A stretch of 64,000 nucleotides of DNA from Pseudomonadota bacterium (GCA_016713725.1 JADJOO010000005.1:186001-250000), one strand, 5' to 3'. Shown: positions 1 through 9,444, counted from the first letter of the stretch. Notes: generated from the sequence alone by a model not told the origin. Translations and numbers: made by a program.

Positions 1-13
1 GGCGGGCGGCGCG

Positions 14-694
14 ATGCTATACGATGCCTCCTGTCTCCACCATCCGGACACTGCGGTGTTCGATCCGGCGCACTGGCAGGCGCAGGGAGCGCTCGAGACG
101 ACTCGTGGCGGGCGCGGCACGGTTGCCTTCGTGCGATCGAGCGATGGCCAACGCTGGGTGTTGCGCCACTATCGTCGCGGCGGGCTCATTGCCCATGTTT
201 CGGACGACCTCTACGTGTGGACAGGTGCCGACCGCACTCGCGCGCTCAGGGAGTGGCGCCTGCTGCGCCAGCTGCGAGCCTGGAGGCTGCCCGTGCCCAC
301 GCCGGTGGCAGCGAGGTATCAGCGTGTCGGGCTCTTTTACCGCGCCGATTTGATCACCGCAGAATTGCCGGTGCGCCGTACGCTGACCCAGGCGTTGCAG
401 CAGGCATCCTTGCCGATCGAGACGTGGCATGCCGTCGGCCAGTGCATCGGTTCGCTGCATGCGCGCGGCGTGCAGCACGCGGATCTGAACGCGCACAACC
501 TGCTCATTGGCGGGAGCAACGACATCTACGTGCTCGACTTTGATCGCGGCCGGATCCGTGCGCGCGGCGCGTGGGAACGAGCGGTGCTTGCGCGGTTGCA
601 GCGCTCGTTGCGGAAGGTGACCACCGGCCTGCCGGCCGAGCGCTTTACCGAGGCGCACTGGCAGGCGCTGCTGGCGGGCGCCGGGACAGGCTGA
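14..694 (+). CDS. kdkA: 3-deoxy-D-manno-octulosonic acid (Kdo) kinase
   Basis: Predicted inner-membrane-associated kinase that phosphorylates Kdo on lipid A during LPS core assembly. The 226 aa match the family's usual size. It has the protein-kinase-like fold: a catalytic-loop motif HADLNAHN at about residues 155-162 and the metal-binding DFDRGR at about 175-180, with a basic patch (RHYRRGG) near residue 51 typical of Kdo kinases. The ATG at 14 lies close to the window edge, so a slightly earlier start cannot be excluded. It lies 9 bp upstream of waaA, the enzyme that makes its substrate, so the two are probably co-transcribed. Family assignment is strong; the exact phosphorylation site is inferred from the family. 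Confidence 0.9.
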   Translation: MLYDASCLHHPDTAVFDPAHWQAQGALETTRGGRGTVAFVRSSDGQRWVLRHYRRGGLIAHVSDDLYVWTGADRTRALREWRLLRQLRAWRLPVPTPVAARYQRVGLFYRADLITAELPVRRTLTQALQQASLPIETWHAVGQCIGSLHARGVQHADLNAHNLLIGGSNDIYVLDFDRGRIRARGAWERAVLARLQRSLRKVTTGLPAERFTEAHWQALLAGAGTG

Positions 695-703
695 ACACAC
701 GCC

Positions 704-1974
704 ATGCGACTGCTGTACGTCCTGCTGATCTATCTCGTCGCACCCCTCGTGATCGCGCACGAAGTGTGGAAAGCACTTTTCAATCCGGAGTACCGGGGTC
801 GACTGCGGCAACGGCTCGGCTTCGTGCAGCGAGCGACGCGAACTGGATCCGTCTGGATTCATGCCGTGTCGGTGGGCGAGGTGCAGGCGGCAGCTGGACT
901 CGTCAGCGAACTGCAGCGCCGGTATCCGACGCTGCCGATCGTGCTCACCACGGTCACGCCGACCGGCGCGCAGCGGGCGAGGTCGCTGTTCAAGGAGGGC
1001 GTGCAGATCTGCTACCTGCCGTACGACCTGCCGGGCTCCGTCGGCCGTTTCCTGGACCGGATTTCGCCACAGGTGGTGGTCATCCTCGAGACCGAGATCT
1101 GGCCCACCCTTTACCACCAGCTCGGACAGCGGCGGATTCCGCTGCTGCTCGGCAGCGCACGCGTTTCGACACGGTCCGTCGATCGCTACCGACGCATGGC
1201 GTCGCTGTTCCGCGACACGCTGTCGCACGGCATCCTGATCGGTGCGCAGACGCCGGCCGACGCCGACCGGTTTCGCGCCATAGGTGCCGCACCGGGCCGC
1301 GTGCAGGTGACCGGCAACATCAAGTACGACCTGAAATCCCCGCCGCGACCGTCGATGCCGGTTGCGCCTTGCGCCAGCGATGGGGAGAGGAGCGGCCGGT
1401 CTGGATCGCCGGCAGCACGCACGAAGGCGAAGAAGAAGCTGCATTGGCGGCGCACGCAGCCGTGCGTACCCGCCATCCCGATACGCTGCTGTTGCTGGTG
1501 CCGCGTCACCCGCAGCGCTTCGATGCGGTGCGCGCGCTGTTGCGCAAGCGCGGGGTGCCGCATGCGCAGCGCAGCTCGGGCACCGTGCCGGCGCCGGGCG
1601 ACCAGGTCTTCCTGATCGATACGCTCGGCGAGTTGCAGATGTTCTACGCTGCGGCGGACATCGCTTTCGTCGCGGGCAGCCTGGTGCCGGTCGGCGGGCA
1701 CAGCCTGCTCGAGCCTGCCGTGCTCGGACTGCCGATGCTCTCGGGTCCGCACACGCACAATTCGCAGGACATCGCCGACCTGTTCGAGCAGGTCGGCGCA
1801 CTGCGCATCGTGCGCAGCCAGGAGGAACTGGGTTATCGCCTGATCGAGTGGATCGGCGATCCGGAGCGGGCGCGGGCAACGGGTGCCCTCGGTCGCGAGG
1901 CGGTGGCGGCCAACCGTGGAGCGGTCGACCGCCTGGTCGACATGATCGAGCCGCTGCTCAGGACTTCGGCCTGA
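704..1974 (+). CDS. waaA: Kdo (lipid A) transferase WaaA/KdtA, frame broken
   Basis: GT30 glycosyltransferase that adds Kdo from CMP-Kdo to the lipid A precursor at the inner membrane. The N-terminal half begins at ATG 704 with a hydrophobic anchor (residues about 1-20), then HAVSVGEV and ETEIWP. The C-terminal half (WIAGSTHEGEE, VGGHSLLEPA) continues in the next frame to the stop at 1974. The join is at about 1334-1340: one extra A in the run of three would restore DLKIPAATVDA. Because waaA is normally essential, a consensus error is more likely than a dead gene. The 3' end overlaps the convergent tolC end by 17 bp. Confidence 0.88.
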
Positions 1975-3414
1975 CGACCGGCAGCGCCGTCGGCTGCGTC
2001 AGGAAGCCGTTGATCGCGTCGAGGTCGTCCTGCTTCAGGCCGCCGGTGGCTGATTCCAGGCGCACGATGTTGATCAGGTAGTCGTAGCGGCTGCGGGCGT
2101 AGTCGCGCTGGGCTTCGAACAGGCGGCGACGCGCATCGAGCACGTCGACCGTCGTGCGCGTGCCGACCTCGAAGCCGGCTTCCGTCGCCTCGAGCGCTGT
2201 CTGGCTCGACTTCACGGCCTGGCTCAGCGCCTGCACGCGTGCTTTCTCGGCGATCACGCCGAGGTAGGCATCACGCGTCTCGCGTTCGGCCGAACGCATC
2301 GTGCCCTCGAGTTTCTCGCGGGCCGCGCGGTGCAGGTGCACCTGCTCGCGCACGCGCGATTGCGTCCCGCCGCCACTGAAGATCGGGATATTCACGCGCA
2401 GGCCGATCACGTCGCTGGTGACGTTCGAGTCGGCCGAGCCGCCGACGCGGTCGCCTGCCCCGAGGCCGCCCGACGGGTCGAACGACTGGTTGGTCTGCGT
2501 CGCGTCGCGGTTGCTCTCGTTGTACTGGGCGAAGAGATCGACCGTCGGCATGTGGCCTGCCTGCGCGATCTTGGCGTTGGCGCTGGCCACTTCCGAATTC
2601 AGGCGCGCGGCAATCACGTTGAGGTTGTCGGCGAGCGCCAGATCGACCCACGCCTGCTCGTCCTCGGGGTCTGGCTTGTTGAGCGGCATCTGCTCTGCCG
2701 GCTTCACCAACGCCTGGTAATCCTTGTCGGTTAGCTCGCGCAGTACTTCCTGGGAGGTCGCGAGCGTGCGCTTGGCGGCGATGACGCTCGCCGTCGCGCT
2801 GTCGTGCGCGGCGCGCGATTCCTGCACGTCCGTGACGGCGATCAGTCCGACTTCGAAGCGCTTTTCGGCCTGCTCGAGCTGCCGGCTGAACGCTTCGAGG
2901 GTCGCCTGTGCGGCGCCGAGCGTGTCCTCGGCGGCCAGCACGTCGAAATAGGCCTGCGCGACGCGCACCAGCAGGTCCTGTTGCGCGGCACGATACGTCG
3001 CCTCTGCCACGGCCACCTGCGAATCGGCGCGCTTCAGTTCCTGCCACTGGTCCCACCGGAAAACCGTATGGGTCAGTTCAGCGCTGTAATCCCAGTACTG
3101 GCTGACGTCGGTCGAGCTCTTGTTACCGACCGTGACGATGTTGCCAGTGGTCTGGTTCACCTGCGGAAAGGTCGACTCGCCATCGGAATTGGCCGTGTAG
3201 ACCTGGCCGCCGAGGTTGACCTGCGGCAGCAACAGGGCACGCGCCTGCGGCTTGACCTCGAGCGCGGCGGAGCGCCGGGCCTCTGCCTCGCGCACCAGCG
3301 GATCGCTGCGGACCGCGTCCAGGTAAACCTCGATCAGGTTTTCGGCGCGGACGGGAGCCGTCCCCAGCAGGGCCGCCGCAACGCTGCAGGCGAGAAAAAG
3401 GATTTCGTCGTCAT
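1958..3414 (-). CDS. tolC: TolC family outer membrane efflux channel, frame broken in signal peptide
   Basis: Outer membrane channel protein that forms a trimeric tunnel for tripartite efflux pumps and type I secretion. The mature part shows two OEP repeats with long amphipathic helices and the typical beta-strand pieces (for example YWDYSAELT and GLRVNIPIFSGG). It runs open from beyond 3295 to 1958. The ATG at 3414 is out of frame with it; one extra base in the T run at 3403-3405 (A run on the coding strand) gives a clean signal peptide, MTTKILFLACSVAAALLG followed by a cut after APVRA. A candidate operator and -10 box lie just upstream. Family assignment is firm; which pump it serves is unknown. 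Confidence 0.88.
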
Positions 3415-3452
3415 GAGTACACCGTGGCGGGCGGGACCGCGCAATTGGTCAA

Positions 3453-3473
3453 CTAGTGTTGTACTAGACTATA
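3453..3473 (-). promoter_or_regulatory. Candidate tolC promoter with palindromic operator
   Basis: On the minus strand a TATAGT -10-like box (3468-3473) is followed directly by a perfect inverted repeat, CTAGT-GTTGT-ACTAG (3453-3467), about 40 bp upstream of the tolC ATG. A palindrome at the likely transcription start is the usual layout for repression by a TetR- or MarR-type protein, but no such regulator is in the window. No good -35 is visible. The site would make tolC expression separable from the upstream pcm gene. Confidence 0.4.
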
Positions 3474-3513
3474 TCACCTGAAGGCCGATTGGCTAGCCCC
3501 CCGCCCCGCAGGA

Positions 3514-4167
3514 TCAAAAAATGAACCTGGGCGGTGCCGGCGCGTGCAGCAGGGCGGGCATCCCCGTCTCGAACAGGCTCTCGCGCGACCAGTCCGACGG
3601 TCCTGTCCGGGTCACCCGGACCGCCTCGAGCATCGGCCCGTTGCCGACGCAGGCGAACAACCTGCCGCCAACCCTGAGGGCGCGCTCGAATCTCGCATCG
3701 TAGACCGGCAGCGAGCCGGTCACGGCGATGACGTCGTACGCGTCGCGTTCTGCCAACTGCATTGCATCGGCCGTCGCGGCGACGACGTTGTGGATGCCGG
3801 TGCGTGCAAACGTCGCCGTGGCGCCGGCGACCAGGTCGGGGAACAGGTCGATGGTGCGCACGCTGCGGGCGAGCTGCCCGATGCAGGCCGCGAAGAAGCC
3901 GCTGCCGGTGCCAACCTCGAGTGCGTGCTCGTGCGGCCGGATTTCGAGCGACTGCAGGATGCGGCCTTCCACCTTCGGGGGCAGCATGCACTGGTCATGC
4001 GCCAGGGGCACGCAGGTGTCGGCGAACGCGATCTCGCGATAGGCGGCCGGGACGTATTCCTCGCGGGGCACGTGGCTCAAGGCATCGAGCACCTTGAGGT
4101 CCAGGACCTCCCAGGCGCGGACCTGCTGCTCGATCATCTGGCGACGGGCGAACTGGACGTCGAACAT
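3514..4167 (-). CDS. Protein-L-isoaspartate O-methyltransferase family protein
   Basis: SAM-dependent methyltransferase of the PCMT family (217 aa from ATG 4167). The start MFDVQFARRQMIEQQVRAW is the typical N-terminus of the tolC-linked subgroup, so I prefer it over the longer open frame to 4254. SAM motif I is ALEVGTGSGFF at about residues 79-89, and VPLAHDQCM resembles the PCMT substrate loop. The family repairs isoaspartyl residues in damaged proteins. This subgroup often sits beside tolC and may have a divergent role, so the reaction is only inferred. It lies about 100 bp upstream of tolC on the same strand. Confidence 0.8.
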   Translation of the reverse strand: MFDVQFARRQMIEQQVRAWEVLDLKVLDALSHVPREEYVPAAYREIAFADTCVPLAHDQCMLPPKVEGRILQSLEIRPHEHALEVGTGSGFFAACIGQLARSVRTIDLFPDLVAGATATFARTGIHNVVAATADAMQLAERDAYDVIAVTGSLPVYDARFERALRVGGRLFACVGNGPMLEAVRVTRTGPSDWSRESLFETGMPALLHAPAPPRFIF

Positions 4168-4367
4168 GCGGGTGCTTCCAGGGCTGAGGGAACGATGATC
4201 CGGCAGCGCGGCCGGCGCGAAGGTTAAAGTCTCGGCACCGGCGCGACAAGCCAATCTGCCTGCGGATTATGGTGAATCCAGAGGGTGCGCGCGACACGTT
4301 CCTATATGCTGCGGACGCACGCCTGGGGCATGCATGAAAACAACTACAACACCCTGCTTGAACGCGG

Positions 4368-6701
4368 GTGTCCGCGGCCGACAGGGACATGGCCAGCCCG
4401 GAGAATGACACCGTGATGTTCGCGCTGATCCTGCTGGGTGCCGTAGCGGTCATGCTGGCCGTGGCGCTGCTGCAGCGTTTGCGCGAGATCCAGCGCCTGC
4501 GCGAACTCGGCGAGCGGTTGCAGGCCGTGGCCGACACCGGCGACCTGGCGGAGCGCCTTAAGCCCCATGCGGGAGAGGGCAGCGCTGGCGAGATCGCCGG
4601 CAGCGTCGACCGCCTGATCGAACGATTGCAGGTCGAGACCTCGTCGCGCGAAGAGCGGGAGTCCGTCTATCGGCGGCTGCTCGAGACGATGACCGAAGCG
4701 ATGCTGGTCGAGCGCGACGGCATCCAGCTGGCGAACGCGCGCTTCGCCGAACTTGCGGGCGTAGTGAATCCCGGCAAGCTCTCCGGGCGCCGCCTGGCTG
4801 ACCTGGTCCACCCCGACTATGCCGAACTCGTCTCCGAATACCTGCGCCGCCATGCGGCAGGCGAAGCCGCGCCTGGGCGGCTCGAAGTCGAACTGCAGCC
4901 GGATGCCGCGGGCAAGCCGCACCGTCTCGAACTCAGCTTCTCGCGCACGATGCTGGATTGCCGCCCCGCCGTAATGGTGACGGGCGTCGAGATGACGCCG
5001 CGCGTGCCCACGGAACCGAGCAGCGCGCGCAGCCACGGCAGCGCGTGGGAGGCCCTGGATTCACTCGCCGAGAGCGTGCTCACGACCGACGTCGACGGCC
5101 GCATCGTCTACATCAACTCGGCCGGCGAGCAGCTGATGGGCAAACCGGCCAGCGAGATCCTCGGCCGCACGCTCAGCGAGGTCATCGAGCTGGTGGACGA
5201 AGGCGACCGCAAGGCGGCAAGTGACCCCGTCCAGCAGAGCCTGACGACGGGAACCCGCGTGAGCCTTGGTCGCCGCGGCATGCTCGTCGCGGCCGCAAGC
5301 GACGGCGAACGTTCGATCGAATTGACGGTGTCGCCGATGCGCGACGTGAATGGCCGCGTCGACGGCGCCGTCGTCGCGCTGCGCGACGTGAGCGACCTGC
5401 GTGGCCTCACGCGGGTGATGACGTACCAGGCGAGCCACGACGCCCTCACCGGCCTCGTGAACCGCCGCGAGTTCGAGCGCCGGCTGGAGGAAGCGCTGGA
5501 AGCAACCAGGGGTGGTGCGCGGCACGTGCTGTGTTACCTCGACCTCGACCGTTTCAAGGCCGTCAACGACGAATGCGGCCACGTCGCGGGCGACAGCATG
5601 TTGCGGGAGGTCGCCGCTCTCATCAAGGACGCGGTCCGCGATTCGGACACAGTCGGCCGCCTCGGTGGCGACGAGTTCGCCATTCTGCTTGCGGGTTGCC
5701 CCCTCGAGAAGGCCCGCCAGATTGCCGACGACGTCGTGCGCGCGGTCAACGATCACCGCTTCGTCTGGAAGGACAAGATTTTCGGCATCGGCGTCAGCGT
5801 GGGCCTGGTCGAGATGACGGTCGAGAGCACCTCCATCGAAGACCTGCTGCACGCCGCGGATTCGTCCTGCTACGTCGCAAAGAACCAGGGCGGCCACGTC
5901 CATGTGTATTCGGCACGCGACGAAGCCGACGCGCGCCATCGCGGCGAGATCCTGTGGCTGCAGCTGCTGCAGTCGGCGCTCAAGGACGACCGCTTCGAGC
6001 TGCACGCGCAGCCGATCATGCATGCCTCGGCGGACGCGCCGGAAGGCGGTCCCGGCCTCGAGATCCTGTTGCGGCTGAAGGACGACAAGGGTGTGGCGAT
6101 TGCCCCGGCCGAATTCATGCGCGCGGCCGAACGCTATCGGCTGATGCCGCACGTGGACCGGTGGGTCGTGCAGACCTCGCTCACCTTGCTGGCGCGCGGG
6201 GCAATCCGTCTCGCGCCTGAGCGCAGTCTCTGCATCAATCTGTCCGGGCAGACGCTCGGCGATGGCGCCTTCCTGGAGTTCGTGGTCGATTGCCTCGATC
6301 GCACCGGCATCGCGCCGAACCGCATCTGTTTTGAAGTCACCGAGAACTCCGTGATCACCAACATCGAGCACGCGCGCCGCTTCATCGGCGTGCTGCATGG
6401 CATGGGATGCCAGTTCGCACTCGACGACTTCGGCCGTGGCCTGAGTTCGTTTGCGAACCTGAAGCACCTCTCGCTCGATTACCTCAAGATCGACGGCTCG
6501 TTCATTCGCAACCTGGCCTCCGACAGCGTGAACCAGGCGATGGTGACCGCCATGGTCAAGCTCGCGCGATCGCTCAATTTCAAGGTGATCGCAGAGCAGG
6601 TCGAGGACCTGAGCGCACTCGATTCGGCACGCCGCATGGGCGTCGACTTCGTCCAGGGTTACCAGGTCGGACGCCCGGCGCCGTTGCCGCTGGCCAGCTG
6701 A
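4368..6701 (+). CDS. Membrane PAS-GGDEF-EAL cyclic-di-GMP signalling protein
   Basis: Bifunctional c-di-GMP enzyme of about 770 aa. Order: a transmembrane helix (residues about 17-36), a divergent PAS (about 100-205), a second PAS (about 230-345), GGDEF (about 355-515) and EAL (about 525-775). The cyclase site RLGGDEF is intact and has an RDSD inhibitory site five residues before it. The phosphodiesterase keeps the key acidic and polar residues: the EAL glutamate within GLEILLRL, N in INLSG, E in FEVTEN, DD in LDDFG, K in YLKIDG and Q in FVQGYQ. Both activities are therefore possible. The start is uncertain: GTG 4368, ATG 4389 or ATG 4416. It is monocistronic. Confidence 0.88.
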   Translation: MSAADRDMASPENDTVMFALILLGAVAVMLAVALLQRLREIQRLRELGERLQAVADTGDLAERLKPHAGEGSAGEIAGSVDRLIERLQVETSSREERESVYRRLLETMTEAMLVERDGIQLANARFAELAGVVNPGKLSGRRLADLVHPDYAELVSEYLRRHAAGEAAPGRLEVELQPDAAGKPHRLELSFSRTMLDCRPAVMVTGVEMTPRVPTEPSSARSHGSAWEALDSLAESVLTTDVDGRIVYINSAGEQLMGKPASEILGRTLSEVIELVDEGDRKAASDPVQQSLTTGTRVSLGRRGMLVAAASDGERSIELTVSPMRDVNGRVDGAVVALRDVSDLRGLTRVMTYQASHDALTGLVNRREFERRLEEALEATRGGARHVLCYLDLDRFKAVNDECGHVAGDSMLREVAALIKDAVRDSDTVGRLGGDEFAILLAGCPLEKARQIADDVVRAVNDHRFVWKDKIFGIGVSVGLVEMTVESTSIEDLLHAADSSCYVAKNQGGHVHVYSARDEADARHRGEILWLQLLQSALKDDRFELHAQPIMHASADAPEGGPGLEILLRLKDDKGVAIAPAEFMRAAERYRLMPHVDRWVVQTSLTLLARGAIRLAPERSLCINLSGQTLGDGAFLEFVVDCLDRTGIAPNRICFEVTENSVITNIEHARRFIGVLHGMGCQFALDDFGRGLSSFANLKHLSLDYLKIDGSFIRNLASDSVNQAMVTAMVKLARSLNFKVIAEQVEDLSALDSARRMGVDFVQGYQVGRPAPLPLAS

Positions 6702-6787
6702 CAGCAGGGACCTTCGCGGCGTCGCGCACACCCTGGTGCCGCGATCCACGACGGGAATACCCTCGCTACTGCGTTATCCTAGCGGGC

Positions 6788-7594
6788 GTGATCACGATCG
6801 CCTCGCTCTTCGTTTACCCCGTCAAGTCCTGTCGCGGCATCGCGCTGCTGCAGGCGAGGTTGACGCCGCGCGGGCTGCAGTACGATCGCGAGTGGATGGT
6901 CGTATCGCGCGACGGCCGTTTCATGACGCAGCGCGAAACGCCGCGGCTGGCGCTGGTCGGTACGGCACTTCACGGCGATCAACTTGAACTCTCCGCGCCG
7001 GGCCTGCCGCAACTGGCCGTGCCGCTGCAACGACCGGCGCGCGCAGCGTCCGTCGAGGTCACCGTCTGGCGCGACCGCGTGCTGGCCGTCGACGAGGGCC
7101 AGGGCGCCGCGGACTGGTTCGGCGAGCACCTGCGTCGCGACGTGCGGCTCGTGCGTTTCGACGACACCCGGCCGCGACCCACGGATCCCGCGTGGTCACA
7201 GGGGCTCGATGGCACGAGCGCGTTCTCCGACGGCTACCCGGTGCTGGTGCTTTCGCGCGCCTCGCTCGATGACCTCAATGCGCGCCTGCCGTCACCGCTG
7301 CCCGTCGATCGCTTCCGGCCGAACCTCTACCTGGATGGCTGTGCGCCCTACGCCGAGGACGCGATCAGCGGGCTCGATAGCGGGCAGATGCGGCTGCGAA
7401 TAGTGAAGCCCTGCACCCGCTGCGTCATCACGACGACGGACCAGGCCACGGCCGTGCCGCAGGGCGATGAGCCCCTGCGCACGTTGAAGACGTACCGCTG
7501 GGATGGCGCCCTGCACGGCGTGAAGTTCGGCCAGAACGCGATTGTCGAGCGGCCGGGCCCGCTCGAAGTGGGGGCGCGGCTCACGAGTGAGTAG
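6788..7594 (+). CDS. MOSC domain protein (YcbX/mARC-like)
   Basis: 268-aa molybdenum-cofactor sulfurase C-terminal (MOSC) protein with the N-terminal beta-barrel module (LFVYPVKSCRG at the start, DREWMV) and the MOSC core. The cofactor-binding cysteine is likely in KPCTRCVITT. Relatives such as E. coli YcbX reduce N-hydroxylated bases and carry an extra C-terminal 2Fe-2S domain, which is missing here, so electrons would have to come from a partner. The GTG at 6788 gives the conserved N-terminus VITIASLF; the open frame further upstream overlaps the GGDEF-EAL gene. The last codons and stop fall inside a 7-bp tandem repeat. Confidence 0.82.
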   Translation: MITIASLFVYPVKSCRGIALLQARLTPRGLQYDREWMVVSRDGRFMTQRETPRLALVGTALHGDQLELSAPGLPQLAVPLQRPARAASVEVTVWRDRVLAVDEGQGAADWFGEHLRRDVRLVRFDDTRPRPTDPAWSQGLDGTSAFSDGYPVLVLSRASLDDLNARLPSPLPVDRFRPNLYLDGCAPYAEDAISGLDSGQMRLRIVKPCTRCVITTTDQATAVPQGDEPLRTLKTYRWDGALHGVKFGQNAIVERPGPLEVGARLTSE

Positions 7595-8068
7595 TGAGTA
7601 GTGAGTAGTGAGTAGTGAGTGGGGAATAGCGAGAGTGAACAGGGAGCGCCACCACCACCTGACCACCACCACCACCCACCACTCACACCACTCCCAGAGC
7701 GCGGGGCTGCGATACGCGTAGATGTACGCGGCGAGGTACGCGGGAACGATCAGCAACGTGAGCGCTGCGGTGAACATCGCAATGGCTCGGTCGCCCAGCA
7801 GTACCGGTATGAGCATGACGGAGTTGGCGAACAGCACCAGCCAGAACGCGGCTCGCCAGTAGGCTTCGCTGCCGATACGTCGTTGCAGCGCGTAGCCCCA
7901 GAGCGCCGTGAGCAGTGCAACGCTGAGCGTCCAGTTGCCGAGCGTCAGCGCGGTGACCTCACCGCCGCGCGAGAGATTCGCAGCTTCGCCCGCGAGCACG
8001 CCGAACGTCAGCAGGGCGGCATACACGACCCAGCCGGCCTTGGCTCCGCTGAGCAGATGCCCGGCCAC
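7292..8068 (-). CDS. Small membrane protein with abnormal read-through C-terminus
   Basis: Unknown integral membrane protein. From a GTG at 8068, one base after the slyX stop, about 125 residues form four hydrophobic helices (for example WVVYAALLTFGVLAG, AAFWLVLFANSVMLIPVLL, LTLLIVPAYLAAYIYAY). After about 7690 the frame passes through a CCACC-rich stretch (read as VVVVVRWWW) and the GAGTAGT tandem repeat, then runs antisense through the MOSC gene to 7292. That tail is probably not native protein: the original stop has likely been lost by repeat insertion or expansion. Position suggests translational coupling with slyX. Function unknown. Confidence 0.5.
   Translation of the reverse strand: MAGHLLSGAKAGWVVYAALLTFGVLAGEAANLSRGGEVTALTLGNWTLSVALLTALWGYALQRRIGSEAYWRAAFWLVLFANSVMLIPVLLGDRAIAMFTAALTLLIVPAYLAAYIYAYRSPALWEWCEWWVVVVVRWWWRSLFTLAIPHSLLTTHYSLLTREPRPHFERARPLDNRVLAELHAVQGAIPAVRLQRAQGLIALRHGRGLVRRRDDAAGAGLHYSQPHLPAIEPADRVLGVGRTAIQVEVRPEAIDGQR
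7585..7620. repeat. GAGTAGT tandem repeat
   Basis: Four exact copies of the 7-bp unit GAGTAGT (7589-7616) with partial copies on both sides. The array covers the MOSC stop codon and lies in the read-through tail of the opposite-strand membrane protein. A second low-complexity tract, rich in CCACC, follows at about 7649-7690. Such arrays change length by slippage, so the length here may vary between cells or be misassembled. Confidence 0.85.
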
Positions 8069-8069
8069 C

Positions 8070-8270
8070 TCAGTAGTGCGGCGGGATCTCGACCTGGTTC
8101 GGGTCGCCGCCACGTTCCTCGAGTTGCTGCAGCTGTTCGTGCAGTTGCTGGTTGCGGTCGCGCAGCGAGTCGACCTCGCGCTGCTGCCGGTAGACGACGT
8201 CGCTCAACTCCTGCAGTGCCCGCTCGAGATGCGCCACCTTGAATTCGAGCGCATCGATGCGCTCGCTCAT
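8070..8270 (-). CDS. slyX: SlyX family protein
   Basis: 66-aa coiled-coil protein: MSERIDALEFKVAHLERAL is followed by heptad-rich sequence and ends IPPHY, a good match to SlyX (about 70 aa). The role of SlyX is unknown; it was first noticed next to slyD in E. coli. The gene overlaps the upstream GST gene by 4 bp (ATGA) and is followed after 1 bp by the membrane protein start, so these three form one operon. Confidence 0.85.
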   Translation of the reverse strand: MSERIDALEFKVAHLERALQELSDVVYRQQREVDSLRDRNQQLHEQLQQLEERGGDPNQVEIPPHY

Positions 8271-8962
8271 GGCGTAGCCGCCGGCACGCGATAGTCGGCC
8301 GTGACGACGCCGACCTGCAGCGCCTCCGCCTCGTGGTCGAGTTCACGCCACGTTTCGGCGAGCGCTGCCTGCTCCCACTCGCGCATCGCGGGCAGTTCCA
8401 GCAACCGCTGCACGTACTGAGCGGCCTTGCCCGTTGTGTCGATACCGTAGGTGCGCACGCGGTAAGCCACAGGGCAGTAGAACGCGTCGACCACCGTAAA
8501 CTCGGGGCCGGCGAGAAACGGGCCGCCGAAGCGCGACAGGCCTTCGTTCCATAGTTCGTCGATGCGGCGGATGTCCGCGACGAGTGCGGGCGGCTGGGTG
8601 TGCAGCTTGACGCGCAAACCGACGTTCATCGTGCAGATGTTGCGCAGCGTGGTGAAGCCCGAGTGCATCTCTGCCGTCGCGCAGCGCGCCCATGTGCGTG
8701 CCGCGGCATCGGCCGGCCAGAGGCCCGGGTGGCTCTCGGCGAGAAACTCGCTGATGCCGAGGGAGTCCCACACCACGGTGGCGCCATCGCGCAGGCAGGG
8801 CACCTTGCCCGACGGCGAAAAGGCACGGAACGCATCGAAGTTCGAGCCGCGCGCAAACGGCTTGACGAGTTCGACGAAGGGAATGCCGCGCGCGTGCAGC
8901 AGGACCCATGGCCGCAGCGACCAAGAGGAATAGTTCTTGTTGCCGATGTAGATCTCGTACAT
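8267..8962 (-). CDS. Glutathione S-transferase family protein
   Basis: 231-aa cytosolic GST. The thioredoxin-fold N-terminus starts MYEIYIGNKNYSSWSLRPW, where the serine/tyrosine cluster is the likely glutathione-activating site, and the GSH-binding segment GKVPCLRD/TVVWDSLGISEFLAE is clear. The helical C-domain follows. I use the ATG at 8962 because the 14 extra residues of the longer frame do not resemble GSTs. First gene of the GST-slyX-membrane protein operon. Substrate unknown. Confidence 0.83.
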   Translation of the reverse strand: MYEIYIGNKNYSSWSLRPWVLLHARGIPFVELVKPFARGSNFDAFRAFSPSGKVPCLRDGATVVWDSLGISEFLAESHPGLWPADAAARTWARCATAEMHSGFTTLRNICTMNVGLRVKLHTQPPALVADIRRIDELWNEGLSRFGGPFLAGPEFTVVDAFYCPVAYRVRTYGIDTTGKAAQYVQRLLELPAMREWEQAALAETWRELDHEAEALQVGVVTADYRVPAATP

Positions 8963-9021
8963 GAGTCCTCCAGGGTCGTCCGCGCACTCGGCACGGGGCC
9001 GCATGATACAACCGCGCGCGG

Positions 9022-9444
9022 TCAGTACTTGTGCGTCGAGAGCAGCAGGCTGGTCTCGGAGTTGGCCACCCCTTCGATGCGACGGATGCGGCTCAGCACG
9101 CGGTCGAACTCCTCGAGCGTGTCGGCGCGCAACTCGGCGATGATGTCCCAGCGACCGTTAGTCGTGTGCAGCGTGGACACCGATGCATCACCTCGCAGCG
9201 AGCGCAGCACCTTTTCGACGTTGTTGCCGTCAACCGCGATCAGCATCAGCGCCGTGATGCGGCGGTCACCGTCCGGTGCTGCCAGGCGAACGGTGTAGCC
9301 CGCGATCACGCCTTCCTGCTCGAGCCGGGCGATGCGGTTCTGCACGGTGCCGCGGGCCACGCGCAAGGTGCGTGCAATGGTCGCCGCGGGCAGGCGGGCG
9401 TTGCCGCGCAAGAGGCTGACGAGCTGGCGGTCGAGGTCGTCCAT
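9022..9444 (-). CDS. Lrp/AsnC family transcriptional regulator
   Basis: 140-aa amino-acid-responsive regulator. An N-terminal winged helix-turn-helix (MDDLDRQLVSLLRGNARLP to about residue 50; VARGTVQNRIARLE is the recognition part) is followed by a RAM/AsnC effector domain (about 65-140). It is divergent from ornithine cyclodeaminase and arginase, so it is the likely regulator of arginine/ornithine catabolism, probably with arginine or ornithine as effector (inference from position and family). A -10 box with an overlapping palindrome lies in its upstream region. Confidence 0.88.
   Translation of the reverse strand: MDDLDRQLVSLLRGNARLPAATIARTLRVARGTVQNRIARLEQEGVIAGYTVRLAAPDGDRRITALMLIAVDGNNVEKVLRSLRGDASVSTLHTTNGRWDIIAELRADTLEEFDRVLSRIRRIEGVANSETSLLLSTHKY

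Noticed and set aside
17..1879. 620-aa open frame antisense to kdkA-waaA
   Set aside because: Arginine- and proline-rich shadow frame without family motifs; the plus strand holds two recognised LPS genes.
5061..6749. 562-aa open frame opposite the GGDEF-EAL gene
   Set aside because: No motif; mirrors codon bias of the real gene.
7649..7690. CCACC-rich tract as a CRISPR-like or direct repeat array
   Set aside because: No regular repeat-spacer structure; simple low-complexity sequence.
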